Source: Archangium sp. (lineage in GTDB: Bacteria > Myxococcota > Myxococcia > Myxococcales > Myxococcaceae). Taken from it: DNA of 7,942 nucleotides. A model generated the notes under the pieces. The model made no database searches and was not told where the DNA came from. It was given only the letters and a program-made list of their open reading frames with translations. Of the stretch, positions 1-5,838 are shown piece after piece. Position numbers and translations under genes: made by a program. Positions within the stretch are counted from its first letter, which is position 1; the number at the start of each line of letters is the position of its first letter. The stretch lies in assembly GCA_016793585.1 (NCBI GenBank), contig JAEUJR010000997.1, positions 1 through 7,942 on the forward strand. Direction: 5' to 3'.

Positions 1-1
1 C

Positions 2-337
2 GAGACGACGATTCCCCTCGAGGCGAACCTCGAGAAGGCCATTCACTACCAGAAGGGTTGCTACATCGGGCAGGAGGTCATCGCGCGCGCGACGTACCGC
101 GGGCAGATGAACAAGAAGCTCGTGGGGCTGCTGCTGGGAGAGGCGCTCGCCGAGAAGGGCGCCGAGGTGAAGCTGGCCGACAAACGCGTGGGCCGCATCA
201 CCAGCGTCGTGCGCAGTGAGCTCAAACAGCAGAACGTGGCGCTCGCGTACGTGCACCGCGACCATCTGGCGGCGGGCACGGCGATGGAGCTCGCTCCCGG
301 AGTGACGGTCAGCGTCGCGACGTTGCCGTTCGTCTGA
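2..337 (+). CDS. ygfZ: YgfZ/GcvT-like folate-binding protein, C-terminal part (5' truncated)
   Basis: Only the last 111 residues are in the window; the frame is open to the left edge, so the start lies outside. The fragment carries KGCYIGQE (fragment residues 18-25), the signature of the YgfZ family with its conserved cysteine, followed by a C-terminal beta-barrel-like stretch (VGLLLGE, GRITSVVRSE, ALAYVHRDH) typical of the GcvT-type C-terminal domain. Family knowledge: YgfZ (IBA57-like) proteins bind tetrahydrofolate and help make or maintain certain iron-sulfur enzymes, such as the tRNA thiomethylase MiaB; the cysteine is important. GcvT proper (glycine cleavage aminomethyltransferase) is the close alternative, but the KGCYxGQE signature favours YgfZ. 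The gene converges with the PDZ-protein gene, with 3 bp between the two stops. An internal ATG at 107 would remove the signature and is not the start. Confidence 0.9.
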   Translation, partial: ETTIPLEANLEKAIHYQKGCYIGQEVIARATYRGQMNKKLVGLLLGEALAEKGAEVKLADKRVGRITSVVRSELKQQNVALAYVHRDHLAAGTAMELAPGVTVSVATLPFV

Positions 338-340
338 CCC

Positions 341-1726
341 TCAGTGTTCGGGGTGACAGTGAATCAACATCGGCAGGCCGGGCGGCGCCTTGCCGACGTA
401 CGTGATGTCACCGCCGCTGCGCGTGACGGCCTTCACCTCGGGCTGCTGTTCGAGGAAGCGCACCGTCGCGTCGAGGTCTTTGCAGGGGTCCTTCAGGCGC
501 TGGAGCACGTCACTGAGCTGGCCGCCGGCCTGGCTGAACTCGGCGAGCTCGGCGTCGGCGGTTGCCTTCGAGACCGTGCGCATGGGCTGCGGCGGTGAGC
601 GGCGCGTGCTGCCGTCGGCGAAGGTGAACTGCAGCGCGAGGGTGAGCGCGCGCGCGGGCTCGAGCGCGAGGGTGAACGGCACCACGGCGTCGTCGGCCTG
701 AAAGGGCAGCACCTTCGAGCGCGTGCCGACGATGGCGCCCTTCGCGTCGACCTCGACGAGTACGGCGCTCACGGGCCGCGGCACGGCGCGGCTCCACCAG
801 ACGGTCGCGCGCAGCGGCTTCGGCGCTTCGATGACGGTGACCTCGTTGTCGAACAGGCGCAGCGCGTCGAGCTGGGCGCTCTGGTTGGGGGCGTGGTCGC
901 AGCGCACCTCGAGCGTAGCCGTCAGCGGTTGGGTGACGGGCGGCTGGCCTTCGCAGCGAATCTCGGCCTCGACGGGAACCGAGGGCAGCGTCGACGTCGC
1001 GCCGGGGCAGCGAGCCTTCAGGTCGGCGAGGCGCCACAGCGGCACCGAGATGGGCGTCGACGAGCCCTGCAGGTGTGCGTCCGTCGACTCGACGAGGGTC
1101 TTCGGCACTGGCGCCTGCTCAGAGCGCAGCGTCACCGAGCGCATCGGCGCGCCCGCGCAGCTCCACCGAAGCGACGTCTCGAGGTGAACCCACGCGCCGG
1201 TCCACGAGGTGGAGACGCCCTCGAGCACGCCGCCATCGGCGACCCAGACCTGCGGCTGTGCGTCGTGCGAGATGAACGTCTTTGGTTTCGGCCGATTCGC
1301 GGCGACGTGCGCCGACAGCGCCGACATGTACCGGGCCATCTGCATCGGCGTGAGCTTCTTCAGCGCCTCGGGAGGCAGCGGCATGGTGGCGAACTCGGGC
1401 TCGGTGCGCTTCCCCGGGCGGCTGAGCTGCACGAGGCGGCTCACCTGCTCTCGTTTGACGCGCAGCGCGACCGGCGACTCCCAGGTCGGCAGCAGGTACG
1501 CGCGCACCTGCTCGTCGTCGAGCGTGGCCAACGAGGTGCGCGGGTTCGGCGCGATGACGGAGTCGATGACGTCGCCGACCTGCAGGCCCGCCTTCGCGGC
1601 GACTCCCGCGGCGTCGACCCGCGAGACGACGAGCGCGTCACCGCGTCGCGCGACCGCGAAGCCCACCTCGTCGAAGGGGAGCTCACCGGCCGTCAGGGTG
1701 AGGGACAGCAGCGCGAACGCGAGCAT
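341..1726 (-). CDS. Secreted PDZ-domain protein of unknown function
   Basis: This 461-residue protein starts with a short hydrophobic segment (residues 1-14, MLAFALLSLTLTAG) that looks like a signal peptide, so a periplasmic or exported location is likely. Residues about 20-95 read as a PDZ domain: VGFAVARRGDALVVSRVD, then AGVAAKAGLQVGDVIDSV, the usual groove-turn pattern in which the domain binds peptide C-termini. No protease domain (no HtrA-type GNSGG, no CtpA catalytic Ser/Lys) is seen. The rest (about 110-461) is beta-rich, matches no family I recognise, and has six cysteines (190, 240, 258, 276, 415, 457) that could form disulfides. The start was set at ATG 1726, which leaves a 19-bp gap after the upstream gene and has GG-rich sequence upstream. 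An in-frame GTG at 1792 would add an Arg-rich 22-residue leader but lacks a Shine-Dalgarno and overlaps the upstream gene. Probably co-transcribed with that gene. Confidence 0.85.
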   Translation of the reverse strand: MLAFALLSLTLTAGELPFDEVGFAVARRGDALVVSRVDAAGVAAKAGLQVGDVIDSVIAPNPRTSLATLDDEQVRAYLLPTWESPVALRVKREQVSRLVQLSRPGKRTEPEFATMPLPPEALKKLTPMQMARYMSALSAHVAANRPKPKTFISHDAQPQVWVADGGVLEGVSTSWTGAWVHLETSLRWSCAGAPMRSVTLRSEQAPVPKTLVESTDAHLQGSSTPISVPLWRLADLKARCPGATSTLPSVPVEAEIRCEGQPPVTQPLTATLEVRCDHAPNQSAQLDALRLFDNEVTVIEAPKPLRATVWWSRAVPRPVSAVLVEVDAKGAIVGTRSKVLPFQADDAVVPFTLALEPARALTLALQFTFADGSTRRSPPQPMRTVSKATADAELAEFSQAGGQLSDVLQRLKDPCKDLDATVRFLEQQPEVKAVTRSGGDITYVGKAPPGLPMLIHCHPEH

Positions 1727-1745
1727 GCCCCCGAGCCTGCCAGAT

Positions 1746-2699
1746 TCAGCCCGCGGCCCACGCCGAGAACGCCTCGGAGCCGACCACCTCACGAATGCGC
1801 AGCGTCAACTGCTCGGCGCCGCGCGCCTTCACGACGGCCAGCAGCCCGAGCTCGTCGAGCACGTCACGCAGCTTGCGCGCGCCCAGGTCTCTCGCGACGA
1901 ACTCGGCGAGGCGCTTGAGCTCGTCGTCTGACGCCGCGCTCGCCAGCCAGCGCTTGAGCCCGCCGCGCAGCACCTCGGCGCCTCCGGGCACGTCGGCGTT
2001 GGCCAGCTCCCGCGCGAGCTGCGGCAGCGACAGCTCGAGCACGCCGTCGATCATCGCCACGCGCAGCTCGGCCGCTTCGGTCGCGCGTCGCGGGTCACTC
2101 ACCGCGTCGGCCAGCTGCCCGAACACGCCGCTCAACGCCGCGTCGACGAACTCGACCGCGCGCTTCTCCATCTGGCGCTCGACCTCGCTGCCGACGGCAC
2201 CGACGAGCGAGCCCAGCGTGCCGGTGCGCGACTTCACCGCGTCTCCGGCCAGCTTCGCGAACGTGCCCAGCCCCTTCGCCACGCCTGCCACCGGAGCGCT
2301 CGCCTTGCGCCCGAACTCGAGCACGAAGTCGAGCAGCAGCTGCCGCACCAGCTCTCGCGTCGGCTCGCGGTCGATGATGGTGAGCACGAGCTTCTTGTCT
2401 GGCGAGAAGGGGCGCCCCACGACGTCTTTCACGGCCGCGCGCACGTCACGGGCCACGACGTCTTTGAGCGGCTTGTGGTTCGCGTTCAGCTCGTTCACCA
2501 CGAGGTCGACGCCGCGCGCGAGCGCCGCGACCGCGGTGGGCGAGTCGAGCCAGCCGTCGATGACCTGCCGCGTGATGCTGGTCACCACGTCGATGGGCGC
2601 CAGCTGCTGCACCGGCTTGTCGAGCCACACCTCGAGACACAGCGCCGCCAGCTCGTTCACGGCCTTCTCGTCGTTCAACTTCGCGCGCAGAGCATCCAC
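1746..2699 (-). CDS. Conserved-looking helical protein of unknown function
   Basis: A 317-residue protein from a GTG start at 2699; the frame stays open further upstream, but that part lies opposite orn and is a shadow. The sequence is almost wholly alpha-helical in character: amphipathic Leu/Ala/Val/Glu/Arg stretches, no signal peptide, no clear membrane segment, so probably cytoplasmic. Visible landmarks are a central VVGRPFSPDKKLVLTIIDREP (residues 93-113), a Gly/Ala-rich linker (135-170) and a charged C-terminal helical region (about 245-310). I recognise no family or catalytic motif. The start was chosen because it is the last plausible codon before conserved-looking sequence and leaves 39 bp to the divergent orn; no good Shine-Dalgarno is seen. 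It sits 19 bp upstream of the secreted PDZ-protein gene on the same strand, suggesting an operon, but nothing links the two functionally. Confident it is coding, because composition is protein-like in this frame only. Confidence 0.78.
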   Translation of the reverse strand: MDALRAKLNDEKAVNELAALCLEVWLDKPVQQLAPIDVVTSITRQVIDGWLDSPTAVAALARGVDLVVNELNANHKPLKDVVARDVRAAVKDVVGRPFSPDKKLVLTIIDREPTRELVRQLLLDFVLEFGRKASAPVAGVAKGLGTFAKLAGDAVKSRTGTLGSLVGAVGSEVERQMEKRAVEFVDAALSGVFGQLADAVSDPRRATEAAELRVAMIDGVLELSLPQLARELANADVPGGAEVLRGGLKRWLASAASDDELKRLAEFVARDLGARKLRDVLDELGLLAVVKARGAEQLTLRIREVVGSEAFSAWAAG

Positions 2700-2738
2700 C
2701 TGCTGACTGTTACCAGCTTCCGTCCTACACCTCACGCC
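2700..2738. promoter_or_regulatory. Divergent intergenic region with a weak possible orn promoter
   Basis: Only 39 bp separate the GTG of the leftward helical-protein gene from the ATG of orn, so promoters for both must lie in or near it. Reading rightward, CTGACT (2703-2708; 4/6 match to TTGACA) and TACACC (2726-2731; only 3/6 match to TATAAT) are spaced 17 bp. A start about 7 bp after that -10 would fall at the orn ATG itself. No Shine-Dalgarno precedes either start. The promoter call is weak and made by eye. Confidence 0.25.
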
Positions 2739-3293
2739 ATGCCAACCAGTGAGCCGCGATTCGTGTGGTGCGACCTCGAGATGACGGGCCTCGACACCAA
2801 CACCAACGTCATCATCGAGATGGGCCTCATCGTGACGGGCCCCGACCTGAAGCCCATCGCCGAGTGGGAGTGCGCCATCTGGCAGCCCGACGAAGCCCTC
2901 GACCGCATGGAGCCCTTCGTGAAGGACATGCACACGAAGAACGGCCTGCTCGAGCGCGTGCGCAAGTCTGACATTTCGATTCGTCAGGCCGAGAAGGAGG
3001 CGACGCGGCAGCTCTTGCAGCACGTCGAGTACGGCGAGGGCATTCTCGCGGGCAACTCGATTCACACCGATCGCGCCTTCATCACGCGTTACATGCCGGG
3101 CTTCGATCGCGCGCTGCACTACCGCATGGTCGACGTGTCGAGCCTGAAGATCATCACGCGCGCCTGGTTCCCCAACGCGCCGGGCCGCTCCAAGGTCGAC
3201 GCCTCGCACACGGTGCTCTCAGACCTGCGCGCCAGCATCGCCGAGCTCGCGTACTACCAGCAGACGTTCTTCAAGAAGGCCAACGAGATCTGA
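2739..3293 (+). CDS. orn: Oligoribonuclease (DEDDh 3'-5' exoribonuclease)
   Basis: A 184-residue protein, matching the usual size of about 180. Orn removes residues from 2-5-nt RNA fragments left by mRNA decay, especially dinucleotides including pGpG, the breakdown intermediate of c-di-GMP; it is a cytoplasmic dimer using two divalent metals. All five DEDDh catalytic residues are visible: D12 and E14 in WCDLEMTGLD, D111 in GNSIHTDRAF, and H157 and D162 in SHTVLSDLRASIAELAYY. YRMVDVSSLK (128-137) matches the family's dimer/active-site region. The ATG at 2739 places WCDLEMTG at the normal distance from the N-terminus; the frame is open further upstream, but that lies opposite another gene. No Shine-Dalgarno precedes this ATG. 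First gene of an apparent operon with two TPR-protein genes (18-bp gap to the next). Confidence 0.97.
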   Translation: MPTSEPRFVWCDLEMTGLDTNTNVIIEMGLIVTGPDLKPIAEWECAIWQPDEALDRMEPFVKDMHTKNGLLERVRKSDISIRQAEKEATRQLLQHVEYGEGILAGNSIHTDRAFITRYMPGFDRALHYRMVDVSSLKIITRAWFPNAPGRSKVDASHTVLSDLRASIAELAYYQQTFFKKANEI

Positions 3294-3301
3294 CGAAGAG
3301 G

Positions 3302-3304
3302 AGC
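3302..3304 (+). promoter_or_regulatory. Shine-Dalgarno region of the first TPR gene
   Basis: GAAGAGGAG ends about 8 bases before the ATG at 3312, immediately after the orn stop; its core falls around 3296-3304. It is a strong purine-rich ribosome-binding site, unlike the sequence before orn, and it supports ATG 3312 as the start. Confidence 0.6.
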
Positions 3305-3311
3305 CTGCTCC

Positions 3312-4478
3312 ATGGCCAGCAAAGCCGCGAACGAGGGCGCGAAGCTGATGAAGCAGGGCTTTCTCGACGCCGCGTTGAAGGCGTTCGAGAAGGGTCTCGC
3401 CACCGACCCCAAAGACGTGCGCTGCTGGCTGGGCGTGGGGCGGGCGCAGATGGCGGCTGGTCGCCCCGAGCAGGCGCGCACCGCGTTCCTGAAGCTGCTC
3501 GGGCTCGAGCCCGAGAACACCGAAGCGAAGAGCACCGCCGCGCTCATCGAGCTGCAGCAGGGCAAAGAGGGCGCGCTCGAGACGATGAAGGCGGTGTCGG
3601 AGCAGAAGGGCGCCGGCTTCTTCGAGCACTTCAACCTGGGCAGCGTGCTGCAGGCGCGCGGTGACTGGGCGGGCGCCGAAGCGGCGTACGAGCGCGCGGT
3701 GAAGGTGCAGGCCGACAACCCGTTCGCGCTCACCGAGCTCGGGCTGCTCGCGTTGCAGCGGGGCGACCCGAACGCGGCGCTGCCGAGGCTCAAGAAGGCG
3801 TCGGAGCTGGCTCCCAACGAGTGGGTTCCGCGTCAGGCGTGGGCGCGCGCGCTCGCGGCGGTCGGGCAGGTGGGCCAGGCCATCACGCTGCTCTCGGGCG
3901 CGGTGAACCAGTTCAAGGACGAGGTGTCGCTGTACCTCGAGCTGTTCAACCTCTCGATGGTGGCCGGCTCGTTTCAGACCGCGGCGAAGGCCGCCCTCGA
4001 GCTGCGCCGCCTCAGACCCGACGACGCGCAGTCCATCTACCGGCACGGCCTCGCGCTCTTCATGCAGGGCAAGGTCGACCAGGCGAAGCCCCTGTTCGCC
4101 GAGGCGATGCAGAAGGCTCCGAAGGCGTGGGAGCCGCGGCAGGCGTTCGCCAAGTGTCTCGTGCTCGAGAAGAAGGTGAACGACGCGATTCCCGTGCTCG
4201 AAGAGGCGGTCGCGCTGGCGCCCATGCAGTCGGGCCCGGTGAACGACCTCGCCTCGCTGTACCTCTCGAAGAAGGAGGGCGCGAAGGCCGAGCGGGTGTT
4301 GAAGGCGGCGCTGGTCGAGAACCAGAACGACGACGCCACCAACCTGAACCTCGCGCTCGCGTACGTGCAGCAGGGCAAGAAGCAGCAGGCCGTCAGCCAC
4401 GTGAAGGTCGCCCTCCAGAGCCAGGACGCCGACGTGAAGGAGCAGGCGACGCGGCTGAAGAAGCAGGTGGGGGCATGA
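3312..4478 (+). CDS. TPR-repeat protein, about 11 repeats
   Basis: A 388-residue protein built almost wholly of 34-residue tetratricopeptide repeats, roughly at 4-37, 38-71, 72-104, 105-138, 139-172, 173-206, 207-240, 241-274, 275-308, 309-342 and 343-376. Typical TPR positions are seen, for example GDPNAALPRLKKASELAPNE and NLALAYVQQGKKQQAV. TPR solenoids bind other proteins; no enzyme domain, signal peptide or membrane segment is present, so a cytoplasmic scaffold or adaptor is the best guess and its partner is unknown. A block A-P-x-x-W-x-P-R-Q-A recurs at 167-176 and 269-278, exactly 102 residues (three repeats) apart. Residues 167-388 are paralogous to the whole next protein. It follows orn by 18 bp with a good Shine-Dalgarno, and its TGA overlaps the next ATG (ATGA), implying co-transcription and translational coupling. 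Confidence 0.93.
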   Translation: MASKAANEGAKLMKQGFLDAALKAFEKGLATDPKDVRCWLGVGRAQMAAGRPEQARTAFLKLLGLEPENTEAKSTAALIELQQGKEGALETMKAVSEQKGAGFFEHFNLGSVLQARGDWAGAEAAYERAVKVQADNPFALTELGLLALQRGDPNAALPRLKKASELAPNEWVPRQAWARALAAVGQVGQAITLLSGAVNQFKDEVSLYLELFNLSMVAGSFQTAAKAALELRRLRPDDAQSIYRHGLALFMQGKVDQAKPLFAEAMQKAPKAWEPRQAFAKCLVLEKKVNDAIPVLEEAVALAPMQSGPVNDLASLYLSKKEGAKAERVLKAALVENQNDDATNLNLALAYVQQGKKQQAVSHVKVALQSQDADVKEQATRLKKQVGA

Positions 4479-5146
4479 CGAGGAGCTGGAGAGGTCTGGA
4501 GGCCGACGCGAACGCGGCGCTGCAGAAGGGCGAAGTCGGCAAGGCCGCGCACCTGCTCATCGACGCCATCGAGCTCGCGCCCAACGAGGCAGGCCTCTAC
4601 AAGCAGCTCGTGCAGGTCGCGCTGATGGCCGGCGGCACCGAGACCGCGGTGAAGGCCGGCACGGAGCTGCGCCGGCTCGAGCCGAACAACCCCGAGGCCG
4701 GCTACCTGCTCGCGGTCGCGGCCATGGCGCATGGTGATTTCGTGCTGGCCGAGTCGACGCTCGAGGCCATCGCGAAGCTGGCGCCGAGGTCGTGGCAGAT
4801 CAAACAGGCGCAGGGGCAGGTGGCGCGCGCGCTGAAGAAGGACGGGCAGGCGAGGAGCGTGCTCGAGCAGGCGGTGGCGCTCGCTCCGACCGAGGCGGCG
4901 GTGGTGAACGACTACGCCGTGCTGTTGCTCGAGATCGACGAGGCCGCGAAGGCGAAGGACGTGCTCTCGCGGGCGCTCGGGGCACACCCCGACGAGGCGG
5001 GTCTGCACCTCAACCTCGCGCTGGCGTACGGGAAGCTGAAGGACGTGCTCAAGGCGAAGGTGCACGCCGAGCACGCGAAGACGTCAGGTGACGCCGACGT
5101 TCGTGAGCAGGCGGCGAGGCTGCTCGCTCAGCTCTCGCCGCAGTAG
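4475..5146 (+). CDS. TPR-repeat protein, short paralogue of the upstream TPR protein
   Basis: A 223-residue protein of about six TPR units with no other domain, signal peptide or membrane segment. It aligns without gaps to residues 167-388 of the preceding TPR protein (constant offset 166), with about 82 identities in 209 aligned positions by hand count. Best-kept blocks are ELRRL (64-68), VLEQAVALAP (129-138), LNLALAY (179-185) and DADVREQAARL (206-216). It appears to be a diverged tandem partial duplication. The start ATG overlaps the previous stop (ATGA), with a G-rich ribosome-binding stretch (GGTGGGGG) just upstream, so translation is probably coupled. Function unknown; by family, protein-protein interaction, perhaps with the longer paralogue or in the same complex. 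Last gene of the orn operon; no convincing terminator follows. Confidence 0.92.
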   Translation: MTRSWRGLEADANAALQKGEVGKAAHLLIDAIELAPNEAGLYKQLVQVALMAGGTETAVKAGTELRRLEPNNPEAGYLLAVAAMAHGDFVLAESTLEAIAKLAPRSWQIKQAQGQVARALKKDGQARSVLEQAVALAPTEAAVVNDYAVLLLEIDEAAKAKDVLSRALGAHPDEAGLHLNLALAYGKLKDVLKAKVHAEHAKTSGDADVREQAARLLAQLSPQ

Positions 5147-5838
5147 TTCCAGCCGGCCCGTGCGGGTTGTCGGAGCCTCATGCGGCGCACACTCTCGACC
5201 TCGACGGAGCCGGGTCCTTCGCGAGCAGCGCACCGCGGGCGGCTGGTGCTCTCGTGCACCACGAAGACCCAGACGTCCTTCGACGAGTGTCGTGAACTTC
5301 GAGCACCTTGGTCTGGCGCCGTCGCTGGGGTGATGGGCCCGAGTGCTGGGCGTAGCCACTCGTCGACACGCTCTCGTCGAGGGTGAATACGCCGGCCTGT
5401 GAGGAGTGGGGGGGCTGCGACTGGCGCGAAGGACGTTCCTGTACGGCTCAGACCGGCGCTCGCTTGGACGCAGGTGCATCGCTCCGACAAGAGCTGCCAC
5501 GACCCGCATGGCGCCGCTGCTGAAGCACGCGAAGAAGGCGGCCGAGCGAGACCGCGGTGTGACCCTCAGATAGTTAGTTCGTCTATCTAACCATCTCCAC
5601 CCTGAATCGGCGCCCACGGTCGGTCGGTGAGACTCGCGACCCTCGCCGATTCCTTCGGAACCGCTTCCCACTCGAGGCTTCGGAGCGCCCACGACCGCTC
5701 CCCGCGCTCCCTTGCCGCTGTCGTTCCGGCTTTCACCGGCGCGGCGAAGGTGTCTGCGGACCGACGGGCCCCGACCCCGTCGCAAATGTCGCCGAGCCAT
5801 TGCCATGGACTGGCGATGGGCCCCGACGATGCACACGC
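5147..5838. other. About 690-bp region without a supportable gene
   Basis: This gap lies between the 3' ends of two convergent genes, where only terminators would normally be expected. Frames are open on both strands (the longest about 266 codons on the minus strand, 5084-5884), but their translations are Arg/Ser/Pro/Thr-rich with no recognisable motif and overlap both neighbouring genes. The third-position pattern seen in neighbouring genes is not evident. It could be a decayed gene or a non-coding spacer. I see no tRNA (no GTTCGANTC T-loop), no IS ends and no tandem repeat. It contains one AT-rich inverted repeat, listed separately. Confidence 0.55.
5568..5591. repeat. AT-rich short inverted repeat in the intergenic region
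   Basis: AGATAG (5568-5573) is complementary to CTATCT (5583-5588) with a 9-nt loop, and GTTAG (5573-5577) to CTAAC (5587-5591). The two pairings overlap, so they are alternatives. The patch is the most AT-rich in a very GC-rich window. It could be a protein-binding site, a promoter element or a weak hairpin; there is no U-tract for a standard terminator. Confidence 0.35.

Noticed and set aside
893..1918. 341-codon plus-strand frame opposite the PDZ protein gene
   Set aside because: Arg-rich with no recognisable domain, and it crosses the boundary between two real minus-strand genes.
2700..3209. N-terminal extension of the helical protein up to 3209
   Set aside because: It lies entirely opposite orn, whose catalytic residues are all intact; the extension is His/Arg/Asp-rich and unlike the rest of the protein.
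3219..4400. 393-codon open frame on the minus strand opposite the first TPR gene
   Set aside because: Arg/Leu/His/Val-rich mirror of the TPR gene caused by high third-position GC; the sense strand encodes clear TPR repeats.
5154..5169. Possible terminator hairpin after the second TPR gene (CGGCCC / GGGTTG, loop GTGC)
   Set aside because: Only six pairs, two of them G-T wobbles, and no T-run follows; too weak to call.
5269..5316. CCAGAC ... GTCTGG inverted ends, as possible element termini or stem
   Set aside because: Only 6 bp matching over a 36-nt spacer with no extension on either side and no target duplication; expected by chance.
5508..5573. Short plus-strand ORF of 21 codons (MAPLLKHAKKAAERDRGVTLR)
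   Set aside because: No ribosome-binding site and no known peptide; a lysine/arginine-rich short frame by itself is not evidence of a gene.
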